A DNA stretch of 64,000 nt from Pseudeuparius sepicola. Lineage: Eukaryota; Arthropoda; Insecta; Coleoptera; Anthribidae. The stretch is taken from positions 29,512,365-29,576,364 of the forward strand of contig OY987304.1 of assembly GCA_963920635.1 (NCBI GenBank), given 5' to 3'. This document shows, in pieces, positions 33,615 through 43,500 of this stretch (position 1 is its first letter; the number at the start of each line of letters is the position of its first letter). A program made the position numbers and the translations under genes. Under the pieces are notes generated by a model. It saw only the letters and a list, made by a program, of their open reading frames with translations, was not told the DNA's origin and searched no databases.

Positions 33615-33745
33615 TTTTTAATTAAATTTTTCTATCAAAAACATATTATAAAAAAACAAAAGGAAAAAGAAAATAACAAAGATATCTTTTGAAATATTTT
33701 AACAATTAACAATTTAAAATCACCTCGCATCCTGTGCTCGTTTCT

Positions 33746-33757
33746 AAGGGATGGAGG
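33746..33757 (+). promoter_or_regulatory. Polypurine tract
   Basis: AAGGGATGGAGG directly precedes the 3' LTR, the plus-strand priming site. Confidence 0.8.
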
Positions 33758-33933
33758 AGTTACGTTCCCACGAGAGGAAGCAAATCCAGAAATTAAGTGT
33801 AATATGATTTTGTATACTCAACACTTCTCTAATGTTATAAAAGATGTAAAAACCCCAGATGTAACCAGTCTTGTACTCCGTTCTCTAATAAATTGTTTTT
33901 AAAAAGCAATTGCCGTGGTCTCGTATCGTAATT
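33758..33933 (+). repeat. 3' LTR of errantivirus-like element
   Basis: 176 bp, no difference seen against the 5' LTR; followed by CTCG target duplication. Confidence 0.95.
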
Positions 33934-33956
33934 CTCGTACACCCGCTATTCCTTCT

Positions 33957-34184
33957 ATCACAGACCTATATAGCTTCTATCCACATGTTCTTGCACTGAC
34001 AACGTTGCAGCGTTTTTTATGGGATAGGTGCTTTCAAGGCCACTGAATTATTGTCGTCAGGCCCGCCGATTATATTTTTATTCGAATTTCCCGCATGCGG
34101 CGCCCTCTATTGGTGCCAGCTCAAACAATTGGGTCCCCAGGCCCCAGGCATTGTCTGTAGCGAAGCTATATATGTCTGTGGTAT
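33957..34184. mobile_element. MITE with TCACAGACCTATATAGCTT termini, copy 2
   Basis: Left end TCACAGACCTATATAGCTTC and right end GAAGCTATATATGTCTGTGG are inverted copies; total about 228 bp, no ORF. Same family as 23385-23672. TA-type flanks are possible but not exact. It sits 24 bp from the provirus. Confidence 0.65.
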
Positions 34185-34189
34185 TATAG

Positions 34190-35685
34190 AGAATACGGCT
34201 GTTTCAATTTTTGGTGTTTTTTTAGTTTTTGGTGAAGAATTTATTTTTATTATATGTATATAATATCCAAATAAAAATAAACCTGCTTTTTATTGCAACA
34301 TATCTTATTGGGCCGGAACGACTAAACTTCCCGGGCCGGTTGACCCTACCCCATCCGTCCCTGCCAGCAAGTCAAGTTTTCCGATTGTTTACGTATGCAT
34401 TTTTCGTGTTTTCAATTGTTTTTCTGTTAATGTATAAGCTATTTATTAATATTTAGGATATAGTGACTGATTTTGTATACAATGGGACGCAGAAAGTGTG
34501 TGATGTGTGGCCAAATTGATATTTGATATAACCTATCTCAGGCAAGCGTTGTACACACGGGCCTAATGTTAGATTACTTCGGTAAATTTGCATAAGATGT
34601 TGGTTGACTACAAACGTATGTATTTTGATGCTATTGCTCCCTCTATCGTTGGTTATTTCTCTGAGGTCGCGGGCTGCGAAGAATATAAGACCCATTTAAG
34701 TAAGCAAAGTAGCTTTTTTGCCAAATTTGACACCGTTGTAGTTCCCTAGCTTGAATCCTGAATATTTTTATATTTCTTATCTATCCTAGATTATCTAAAA
34801 TAATTCGATGTCGTCTTTATGTCGACCTACTAATGATTACTCAAAGAAACAAATCGTTTCCTCCCCGCAGATCCATACTGCACATTTACCGCACATTTTT
34901 TCCTTCTATTATGCATTCTGGGTGAGATTGTACTGTGCCACCAAAAACAGCAGATTTCCGGGATATATGAATATTAATGAGCTTGATTTGGTTTCACGTA
35001 TACGGGCACTAAAGCATAGCTCATTCAACTGCAAAAGCGGGATCCTCCTTTCATTATCGTCAGCTCATTTTTGCGCGGGAAATCATCAGAGCAAAAATGC
35101 TAAAAAAACCTTAACAAATCCGCGTCCTATCGTTTCATCAGTGCAACGCCAGTCAAAACCAAATGGTGGACAACTCCACTGATAGCTGGCACGAATTCGT
35201 GGCTAACACGCATTCAGAGCGAAATAGATGTATCTACACACACAAGCCCAGATAAATGCATATGTATTTTGACGTCAAAAGGTTAGTTTAGAATGTTAAT
35301 TTGACTGGAGTAGTTGGGGGCATATTATATGCATGATATATTTTAGCCAATTACCAAATATATTTCCTTGTGAAATTCAGTAGAAAGTAGGTTATATCGT
35401 TGAGGGAGGGAATAAACCTTCAGTCAACGATTATACCATTATCTCTTACGAAATTACATAGTTTTTAACAGAAACCTAATAATTTATATTTTTCTAATTT
35501 GACTAATGAAGAAAACTTTTGGAATCATGAAGAACAATATTATATCTATCTTTATGCATCCGAATAGCCGACCACAGCATTTTTACATATTTCGCCAACG
35601 TATATAATAGTTACGTACATTAGGTTACCTGCTTATAATAGTCATTACCCCCTCCCTATTCTAAAGAGGTTTTCAGTGACAATAA
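34190..35685. other. No recognisable gene
   Basis: A 124-codon plus-strand frame at 34808-35182 has no recognised motif, no conserved spacing of cysteines or hydrophobic segments that would support a gene, and no repeat partner. The rest is AT-rich. Confidence 0.4.
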
Positions 35686-35689
35686 TTAG

Positions 35690-36325
35690 CTGCAAGGGAG
35701 AATGTTAAGAATTTCAAGGTTAACTCTGGATGAAGCAGAGAATATGTAGACATCAGAGTCTACACAAAGGCAAGTCAAAGGACTAAAAGGTGATGTAGAG
35801 GTAGACTACATATAAAGGAAAGTTGAGAAGATAAGGAATAAGAGCTGCAATAATGGTAATGATGGTTATGATTGCAAGAAATGTGGAATAAATCATACTC
35901 GAAGTAATTGTGGTGCATTTGGACAGAATGTATTGTAAGGGTTTCGATGATTTTGCAATAGGTTGCATGAAAGAAAATGAACAGGGCTTAAGTCAGAATA
36001 AAAATACCAATAAAAATAATAATAGAGTACCTAAATAATTATAAACGTTAATATAATAGTAAAGATGGAAATAAAAAATTGCATTAAATAAGCAACGATA
36101 ATGAAGGTGAGGACAAATTATTAGTAGAAAGTATAGAAATAAAAAACCTAATAAATGGCTAGAACCTGTAGGAATAGATGATACAATAATTTTGTATTTT
36201 AAATGTGATACAGGAAGTGAATGTAATGTTCAACCCTGGAACTATGTAAACTACTTAGATAAAGAGGATGAAGTAGTCCAAGAAGATGGCATTGTTTTAG
36301 ATTTTGAAAAAAATTAAATTAGTAA
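35690..36325 (+). pseudogene. Gypsy gag zinc knuckle and protease relic
   Basis: Without any long ATG-started ORF, the plus strand shows, in order, a LDEAENM-like gag segment (about 35,725), a zinc knuckle CKKCGINHTRSNC (C-x2-C-x3-H-x4-C, 35873-35911) followed by GAFGQ, and after several stops a protease-like block WLEPVGIDD with FKCDTGSECNV (the D-T-G at about 36,207). The knuckle-AYGK-type and DTGSECNV motifs are those of an insect Gypsy lineage distinct from the errantivirus at 26-34 kb, which lacks a knuckle. RT is not found downstream, so the relic is truncated. Confidence 0.7.
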
Positions 36326-36329
36326 GCCT

Positions 36330-39300
36330 AGATCTTATATTATATTCTACACACTTTTACTCTCAAAGGATTAGCTTGGCTGATAATTGCCTCTTATGTG
36401 CAAGGTAGAGTTGCATATTTTTGCTATCTACTTGCATTTAGGTTAGGATAAACGGAACAGAACAGTGTTTTATGGAAACGGCAGGTTGTGCCTCCGGCTC
36501 GATTTCCAAAGGCATGGGGTAAGAACCTGTACCGCGCTTATATTATTATACAGGGTTAGGTATTCACATTCAAATGCCGCCCCCAGTAGAAATACAGATG
36601 CCCTTAAAACAGGTTCTAATCTTTTTTGCTAATTCTTCTAAACGGCGTGTTCGATTTTGATAATATTAAGCATATATAAAAGATATAAAAGATTTATCAA
36701 GTTGTGTTATTCATTGATATTTAGTTTTAGTCTACGTTTTCTACCCTTTAGAGACTATTTTGTAGAAATAAACCTACATGGTGTTATTGTTATTAGGTAC
36801 ACTTTTTACCAATTTTGAGGGAAAATTGTAGGTACAGTACCTATGTTCATTTTGAACTGAAAAATGGGTCACTTCCGGTCAAATTGGATGTGTAATAATT
36901 TGACACGTGCCGCTATTTTCTTCGTCCTAGTGAACTACAAAGATATTTTTAATAACTTTTTCCTCTAAAGTTAATTTGAAGCCAGTTAGCTCATTTTTGA
37001 TAAATGACATTGTAGAGCGGTTATCTCAGAAACTAGTAACAATAGGAAAATCATCCATAGAACAAAAGTTTCTCCAAATTACCCAGTCTTTCAGATGCGT
37101 TACGTTCCAACGTTCCTAGGATCGAAAAGTTTCTTTGCACCGCAACGCCATCTATACGTCAATATCAAAATGAACGCTTAGCAGAAATAAAATATATCTT
37201 TTTGTTCCCGAGATATCATCGACGGAAGTCCTTATTGGGACACCGTGTATATTATGTCTGTTACAATGAATTTAATATCGCATTAAAATAAAATGCTTGT
37301 TTGTGTGTCCCTTTAATTTGACAAGTTTACGAGGAATATTTCTATACATATTCTTAACAAAAGCGAATCTATAAAGCAAGCAAGAGTATCTCGCTACCTT
37401 TTTGTTTGAAATTAAGTCCATTGTGTAAGTAAGCATAGAATGCATAAGATTTTTCAGTTTTTTCTTTCTATAGTGCATCATTGGTTCGTTTTGAAGCTTT
37501 AGACATTTTTTTTATTTTCAATCTTGTTTACGTTACATAATACTCTTCCAACATAATATATAGAATTCTCGTTTCTTCAACTGGTTAAACAGATCATCCC
37601 GTAATTCCAAAATAGTGTTTAATCTTCTGCAATTATTCACCTCTATAGAAGCTGTGTTAATATGACAAAACTGCCGAATACTGTTCGCAAATACAATTCG
37701 TTACCGTAAAAAGGACGTAACTCGTAATAAAGCTGGATATTTAAAATATGGAATATTCTAAACATCAGAAACTAACAACCTACAACCACAGAATATCCCC
37801 CAATAACCTATAAGTCGCCATTTTTTTCGTCGAGTAGCACCACTCCAGATTGCAAACCAAAATGAAATTATGACGACTCCGGACTTTAATTCTGTGTCGC
37901 TCCAGGTATATGTTATTCCCACTGTCAACGATTTAATCCGCGACTCAACTCAAAAAATAAAAATCTGCTTTGGATATTTCTTGAAATTTTACCATCTTTT
38001 GTGTGTGTGTCCATAAGCTAATAATTTGTCACCCGATCGCATCGATATTTATGAGCATCCTGCTATGTTTGGCCATCTCGCGTGGCATAATCGCATCCGG
38101 GCGGATACCTTTGTTTACTCGCGGGCAGACCGAACCAACAACGTTGTTTACCAGTGATAAACACACGGGGCGGCTAAAGACGTGCACGTCTACATCACTC
38201 TTTGTTTTGAATCCAGAATCCAGGCACCCTAGATTGGATGAATGCTTAAAAACCAAGCAGTGTTATTCATGACTATTCATCTTATTTTTCCTCTATTGCG
38301 GAAATTAATCCAATCAATGTCAAAGACGACCGAATTCATCTGATAGGGTATAGTCCACCGGAATTAGGAAAATTTTCCAACCGCAAAAACTACAGCAACC
38401 TGACCGAGTGCAAAAGGTAGGTTTTGGCAATACAAAAAAAGTTTTCACACGCAAAGTGCCACGGCTTCGCGCTCAGGAGGGGGGATAAAAATGCACGAAT
38501 TTTCGTGGTGTTTTTCGCCATTTTTTTTTAGGTTTTACTCAATAACTACGCATTTTACAGGAAAAATAGCTGAGTCAAAAATGGTAGCCCGGAAAATTTT
38601 CTATGAGCATGTGTAACCGTCCTTTCCCAATAATTCTTATTTCCGCAGCTAGAGCGAGCGATAACGTTTGAATATTCATTTACCTTTTGTTTCTTTGCAT
38701 TCAAATGCACAATTTTACGCGCTTTTATTCAATATACCTAACCTAATGAATCAAAGTTGTAAAGCGAAAATTTTTTCAATATATAATGTTTGTCGATTTC
38801 GTATGAATAAAAAAAAAACATTTTTTTAACTTTTTTACCCAGGCTTGAATACATTTGATAAATTTATTTATATATAAAATGTATAGGTACTTATATACCC
38901 ATATAACAATAGGGATGTAATAACAATAAGGATGTAAAATTGTTGGAACCAGGATTTCATCTTCCATCATCCATATTAACAAGGATACAGGATGTTGCCT
39001 AGCCAAGTTTGGCACTGAAGGTCAACACACTCTATGCGTGTATGTGTTGTCATATTTTTTAAAACGCGAATCTATTCAATCCTGCGGGTGAAAAAGGATG
39101 AAGAAATGTGTTTTTTTTTCTTAATACCCATATAATATATAATATATACAGTACTATTCAAATTTGCACCAAATGAAAAAAAATATATATTATTAAATTT
39201 TTTGAAAATCTGATTTCGGAATTATATTATGTTGGTGCATGTTTTGGGTACACTATTTCTCCTAACGAGGGTCGTGACGTCACAACCCATGCCGGTCAAA

Positions 39301-39550
39301 TTTGACATTTAAAATTAAATATTGGGAAAAATCGGGTTTTCCTTGGAAATATCGGAAGTTATTAAGAAAATGTGTTCGTCTTGTATTATTGTGCCTCTAT
39401 GCCAATTTTCAGAAGGATATCAGAAACAGAAAACAAGTCTCTAGTATTATTATCAAAAATTATGGAACCGCCCAACGCAGTCATCTACACAAGTTTCGTT
39501 TGGAAAAGAAGTATATTTTACTAACCTTAGTTTGTCCAAATTGATTATAA
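36330..39550. other. Mostly unassigned; possible element ends and a possible exon
   Basis: 36,548 (TACAGGGTTAGG) and about 37,250 (ACCGTGTATA) look like diverged ends of a CAGGG-type element but do not pair well. 38,253-38,418 is open on the plus strand and ends at AAAAG/GTAGGT, a donor-like site; no family is recognised. A 90-codon frame at 38003-38272 overlaps it. 38,760-39,240 is AT-rich filler. Confidence 0.3.
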
Positions 39551-39551
39551 A

Positions 39552-40984
39552 ATGAAATTGAAAATGAAATTGAAAATGAAAATGAAAATGAAATTGAAAA
39601 TGAAATTGAAAATGAAATTGAAAATGAAATTGAAAATGAAATTGAAAATGAAATTGAAAATGAAATTGAAAATGAAATTGAAATTGAAATTGAAAATGAA
39701 ATTGAAAATGAAATTGAAAATGAAATTGAAAATGAAATTGAAAATGAAATTGAAAATGAAATTGAAAATGAAATTGAAAATGAAATTGAAAATGAAAATG
39801 AAAATGGAAATGGAAATGGAAATGGAAGTGGAAGTGGAAGTGGAAGTGGAGTGGAAGTGGAAGTGGAAGTGGAAGTGGAAGTGGAAGTGGAAGTGGAAGT
39901 GGAAGTGGAAGTGGACGTGGAAGTGGACGTGGACGTGGAAGTGGAAGTGGACGTGGACGTGGACGTGGACGTGGACGTGGACGTGGACGTGGACGTGGAC
40001 GTGGACGTGGAAGTGGACGTGGACGTGGACGTGGACGTGGACGTGGACGTGGACGTGGACGTGGACGTGGACGTGGACGTGGACGTGGACGTGGACGTGG
40101 ACGTGGACGTGGACGTGGACGTGGACGTGGACGTGGACGTGGACGTGGACGTGGACGTGGACGTGGACGTGGACGTGGACGTGGACGTGGACGTGGACGT
40201 GGACGTGGACGTGGACGTGGACGTGGACGTGGACGTGGACGTGGACGTGGACGTGGACGTGGACGTGGACGTGGACGTGGACGTGGACGTGGACGTGGAC
40301 GTGGACGTGGACGTGGACGTGGACGTGGACGTGGACGTGGACGTGGACGTGGACGTGGACGTGGACGTGGACGTGGACGTGGACGTGGACGTGGACGTGG
40401 ACGTGGACGTGGACGTGGACGTGGACGTGGACGTGGACGTGGACGTGGACGTGGACGTGGACGTGGACGTGGACGTGGACGTGGACGTGGACGTGGACGT
40501 GGACGTGGACGTGGACGTGGACGTGGACGTGGACGTGGACGTGGACGTGGACGTGGACGTGGACGTGGACGTGGACGTGGACGTGGACGTGGACGTGGAC
40601 GTGGACGTGGACGTGGAAGTGGAAGTGGACGTGGACGTGGACGTGGACGTGGACGTGGACGTGGACGTGGACGTGGACGTGGACGTGGACGTGGACGTGG
40701 ACGTGGACGTGGACGTGGACGTGGACGTGGACGTGGACGTGGACGTGGACGTGGACGTGGACGTGGACGTGGACGTGGACGTGGACGTGGACGTGGACGT
40801 GGACGTGGACGTGGACGTGGACGTGGACGTGGACGTGGACGTGGACGGGGACGGGGACGGGGACGGGGACGGGGACGGGGACGGGGACGGGGACGGGGAC
40901 GGGGACGGGGAACGGGGACGGGGAACGGGGAACGGGGAACGAGGAACGAGAACAAGAACGAAATTGAAATTGAAATTGAAATTG
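39552..40984. repeat. Hexanucleotide array with zoned unit change
   Basis: Continuous period-6 repeat. Zones along the plus strand: GAAAAT/GAAATT (39552-39802), GGAAAT (about 39803-39822), GGAAGT (about 39823-39914), mixed (39912-39950), GGACGT (about 39950-40848, nearly perfect except single GGAAGT units near 40010 and 40616-40626), GGGGAC (about 40844-40910), GGGGAAC mixed (to about 40945), then back to GAAATT (40960-40984). Because the unit lacks stops, several frames on both strands are open for 390-540 codons; these are not genes. Confidence 0.97.
40848..40945 (+). repeat. GGGGAC run, strong G-quadruplex motif
   Basis: About a dozen GGGG runs separated by AC or AAC only, far exceeding the four close G-runs required for a quadruplex. 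It lies at the 3' edge of the hexamer array. Confidence 0.8.
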
Positions 40985-41389
40985 TTACTTATACATTTGC
41001 AATTATTTTGTGCAACTAAAAGTTGGTAAAAATTATTGCACACAGTAGCCATCAATAATAGCACTGAATCCTTATCTATTAGGGTAATAAACATATATTC
41101 TAAGATTATGAAGCTATTACCAACTTTAGTAACTCAAACTGCTTCGAGAAGAAAGTCTACACAACTTTTTAGACCTTCCTAGTCTAGTTATTTTAAGTTA
41201 ATAACAATATTAAATAGTACACTGTAGGTATGCCTCCTTATATAATTAGCATCAGTCAGTACATAAGAGGAATACAAATAGTTGAGGAGCGTCCATGCAA
41301 AAGCACACGTCCACAATTTATCCATAGCGAGTTAAAAAACGAATCAGGGAAGATATAACACTAGTCATTTTCAATTTCAATTTTTCAAT

Positions 41390-41443
41390 TGCTATTTAAT
41401 ATAAAGCCATCATCATCAAAGTGATTTCTTATTAATGTAATAA
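41390..41443 (-). pseudogene. P-superfamily transposase relic, downstream piece
   Basis: On the minus strand this reads ITLIRNHFDDDGFILNSN and then stops. It continues the transposase at 42812-43500 after the TIR element 41444-42811 and one copy of AA are removed: the codon run is PHL then ITLIRNHF, matching the P/THAP9-type block with an [FV]ADVPHL...RNHF order. Confidence 0.6.
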
Positions 41444-42811
41444 CCCAGCCAGCAAAAAGACGTTTCTTCTACGTTGAATAGACGTACCGCATTACGTCGA
41501 TTGACGAAAAGTTCGACGCAGAAAACACGTAGAATCGACGGCAATATGTCACAGAGAATTTACGTGCTCAGCGACGTCTAATAAGACGTGCAAAATTACG
41601 TAATGACGACGTGTAATAGGAAGTGCAAAGTACGTAATGGTGACGTCTAATAAGACGTGAAAAATTACTTAATGGCGTCGCAACGCACAGTGTTTGTTCA
41701 GCGAATGTTCGGCCCTACGTCACAACTCCCGTCCTTGTCTGACTCGTGAATATACGACCGATATCCATCGTATATTCACGAGTAAGACAAGGATGGGAGT
41801 TGTGACGTAGGGCCGAACATTCGCTGAACAAACTTTTTATACTCAAAAGATATATAAAAGGGTTTGTGATTTGTAAATGAAATTAAATACATTTTTTAAT
41901 CAATATACGTTTATTATATTTTAAGTGCCAACAAACACACACAAAAAAAAATAAAGAAAACAATACAAAAACATAAATAAAATAGAATACAAGAGAAAGT
42001 ACCTAAATAATGAAGTCCAGGCAGGAGCCAACAGCACATTTGCAGCTTCTGTCAGCACATGCTCTGGATTTGGGGCTTGTACTAACGTTAACGTTGCCAT
42101 GGAGGCAGCTAAAACCACCTATATGGAAATAAATAAAATGGTAGAAGTTAGTATAGAATTTTGCAGTATAAAATGGACAATTAAATCACTTTGAACAAGG
42201 AACCTTGACTTTGAATGTCATTTGGATGAATTTTATGCTAGGTTAAAATTTGCGTAATGTAAATCCATCATGGTGGCTAGAGAAGCGGTGTGGCATAGAG
42301 GCTACATGTTTATTTTTTCTCGAGCTTTTACTACTTACATAGGGGATAATAGACAATAAAAACTCACTCAAGTACTACAACGCGAAGCACCAGAACACCG
42401 GATCCACACAATAGCTAGGTTAATAACAGGGAACGACACGTGCTCGCGGAACAGCTCCAGACAATTAACGGCGTGGCGGCCGTGGCGTGCTGCGTTCGAG
42501 ACCGGAAAGCGGAGGCGAAGACGGTGCACGGCGCGGCGGCGCGGCCAGGACGCGCACTGCGCAAGCGCAGGCTGCAGTACGTCATTATCACGTCTTCTCG
42601 ACGTCAACTATCACGAGAATACAAACTGGGCACAGAAGTAATTTATTTCGACGTAATTTCGACGTCTTATAATCTCCAATAATGGAACATACGTAAAAAA
42701 CGTAAAATCGACGTCGATTCGACATCCTATATTTTAAAAAATATTAGTACACAGCTTGTCACCAATATTCGACGTCGTATTGACGTCAAGGTTATAGCGT
42801 TGCTGGCTGGG
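41444..42811. mobile_element. TIR element, CCCAGCCAGCAA ends, ACGT-rich
   Basis: Ends CCCAGCCAGCAA and TTGCTGGCTGGG are perfect 12-bp inverted repeats with AA on both outer sides; deleting the element plus one AA restores the P-transposase frame. Subterminal DNA on both sides is full of GACGT/ACGTC motifs, including three copies of a roughly 35-bp unit at about 41,570-41,680. Inside are the hairpin at 41693-41832, a minus-strand open stretch at about 42118-42010 with acceptor-like upstream sequence, and a CpG-rich block at 42,430-42,600. No transposase is visible. The superfamily is not assigned. Confidence 0.75.
41693..41832. repeat. Long hairpin, 65-bp arms, 10-bp loop
   Basis: 41693-41757 and 41768-41832 are inverted copies with two mismatches; the loop is CCGATATCCA. 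The arms contain TTCGGCCCTACGTCACAACTC. This is a near-perfect cruciform or RNA stem-loop candidate inside the TIR element, unrelated to its termini. Confidence 0.9.
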
Positions 42812-43500
42812 AAGATGTGGGACATCAGCGAACACATACGTTTTTTTATTGCTAGCTGGGTTAAAAAAAACATGTTTCGCTTGCATTTATGCCCAATTCT
42901 TTGTTTAAAGCCCGATTTCCTTTACCCAAATCACTTACGACTGCTACAACTGGAAAACCAGCATTTTCTACATACCTTATGATGTTAAAAAGTTTCTCTT
43001 TTGACGTGGTGCAGTCATAGCAATAAAAGTTTGGTTGCTTCCAGTTGCCAAGCCTCTTAAAATTGCAACTTGAACGTAGTTATATGGCTTTAATGTTTCA
43101 TCGTTTGACTTGTCAAAAATATAACCATTTTTAATTTTTATTTCATCGCACGCAGCTTCTGTTCTTCTCTCAAATTTGCCTTTGTAACAATAATAAAAAC
43201 CTGCAAAAAGTATTACCTATAAACACATTCACATAATAAAAATCATATGGTTACCGTTTTTAAAATCCCAGGTTCGAGTTGTATTTTTTGCAGCAGGCTC
43301 TAAGTGTCGACTCTGCAGCCCTTTTTAAGCATCAATTTATAGGCTCGAGATCCCGCAGAATGAATAACAATAGCTTTTGATATGTCTTCGATGGTCCACA
43401 TTATACGTTTCTTAGGTTGCTTTATTTTTCGAATTTGTCCTAATTTGGTGATTGTTTCATCTCTTTCATCATTCTCCATATTCGCACTGAAAACAAAAAT
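42812..43500 (-). pseudogene. P-element superfamily (THAP9-like) transposase relic
   Basis: Minus-strand reading. After an acceptor-like TTTTTGTTTTCAG (about 43,490), 43480-43310 gives MENDERDE, then KKRIMWTIEDISKAIVIH and SRAYKLMLKK, the helix-turn-helix-like block before the P catalytic domain (W-x-x-E-D-I, then R-A-Y-x-x-L). It stops and then reads LEPGILK. After a further acceptor-like CTTTTTGCAG (about 43,205) the RNase H-like part follows: ACDEIKIKNGYIFD, QVAILRGLATGS, VVAVVSDLGKGNRAL and FADVPHL. The DE and VSD acids are where P-family catalytic acids sit. There are at least three frame changes. The N-terminal THAP finger is not found, and the far C-terminus is missing beyond 41390. 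In life it would excise and insert P-type elements. Confidence 0.75.

Larger units (their letters stand above)
26177..33933 (+). mobile_element. Errantivirus-like Gypsy element with gag, pol and env
   Basis: Complete layout: 176-bp LTRs identical by eye (26177-26352, 33758-33933), starting AGTTACG and ending GTAATT, the termini style of the gypsy/17.6/297 group. CTCG is duplicated on both sides (26173-26176, 33934-33937). Primer-binding site, gag, protease-RT-RNase H, integrase, env and polypurine tract follow in canonical errantivirus order. Codon use is AT-rich throughout. Coding breaks exist in gag (stop at 27869 with the C-terminus in another frame), between RNase H and integrase (30824) and within the env membrane anchor (33614). 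The element is therefore recent but probably defective as assembled. Confidence 0.95.

Noticed and set aside
26177..33933. Calling the provirus replication-competent
   Set aside because: Gag, pol and env each carry a visible break in the sequence as given; competence cannot be claimed without read-level checks.
34808..35182. 124-codon plus-strand frame as a gene
   Set aside because: No motif, no splice context, no homologous copy in the window and low-complexity flanks; length is compatible with chance.
39453..41094. Open frames of 392-537 codons on both strands (PR, ST, TW and DV dipeptide proteins)
   Set aside because: They are translations of the hexanucleotide array; a period-6 unit without stops opens multiple frames at once, and the non-repeat flanks add no domain.
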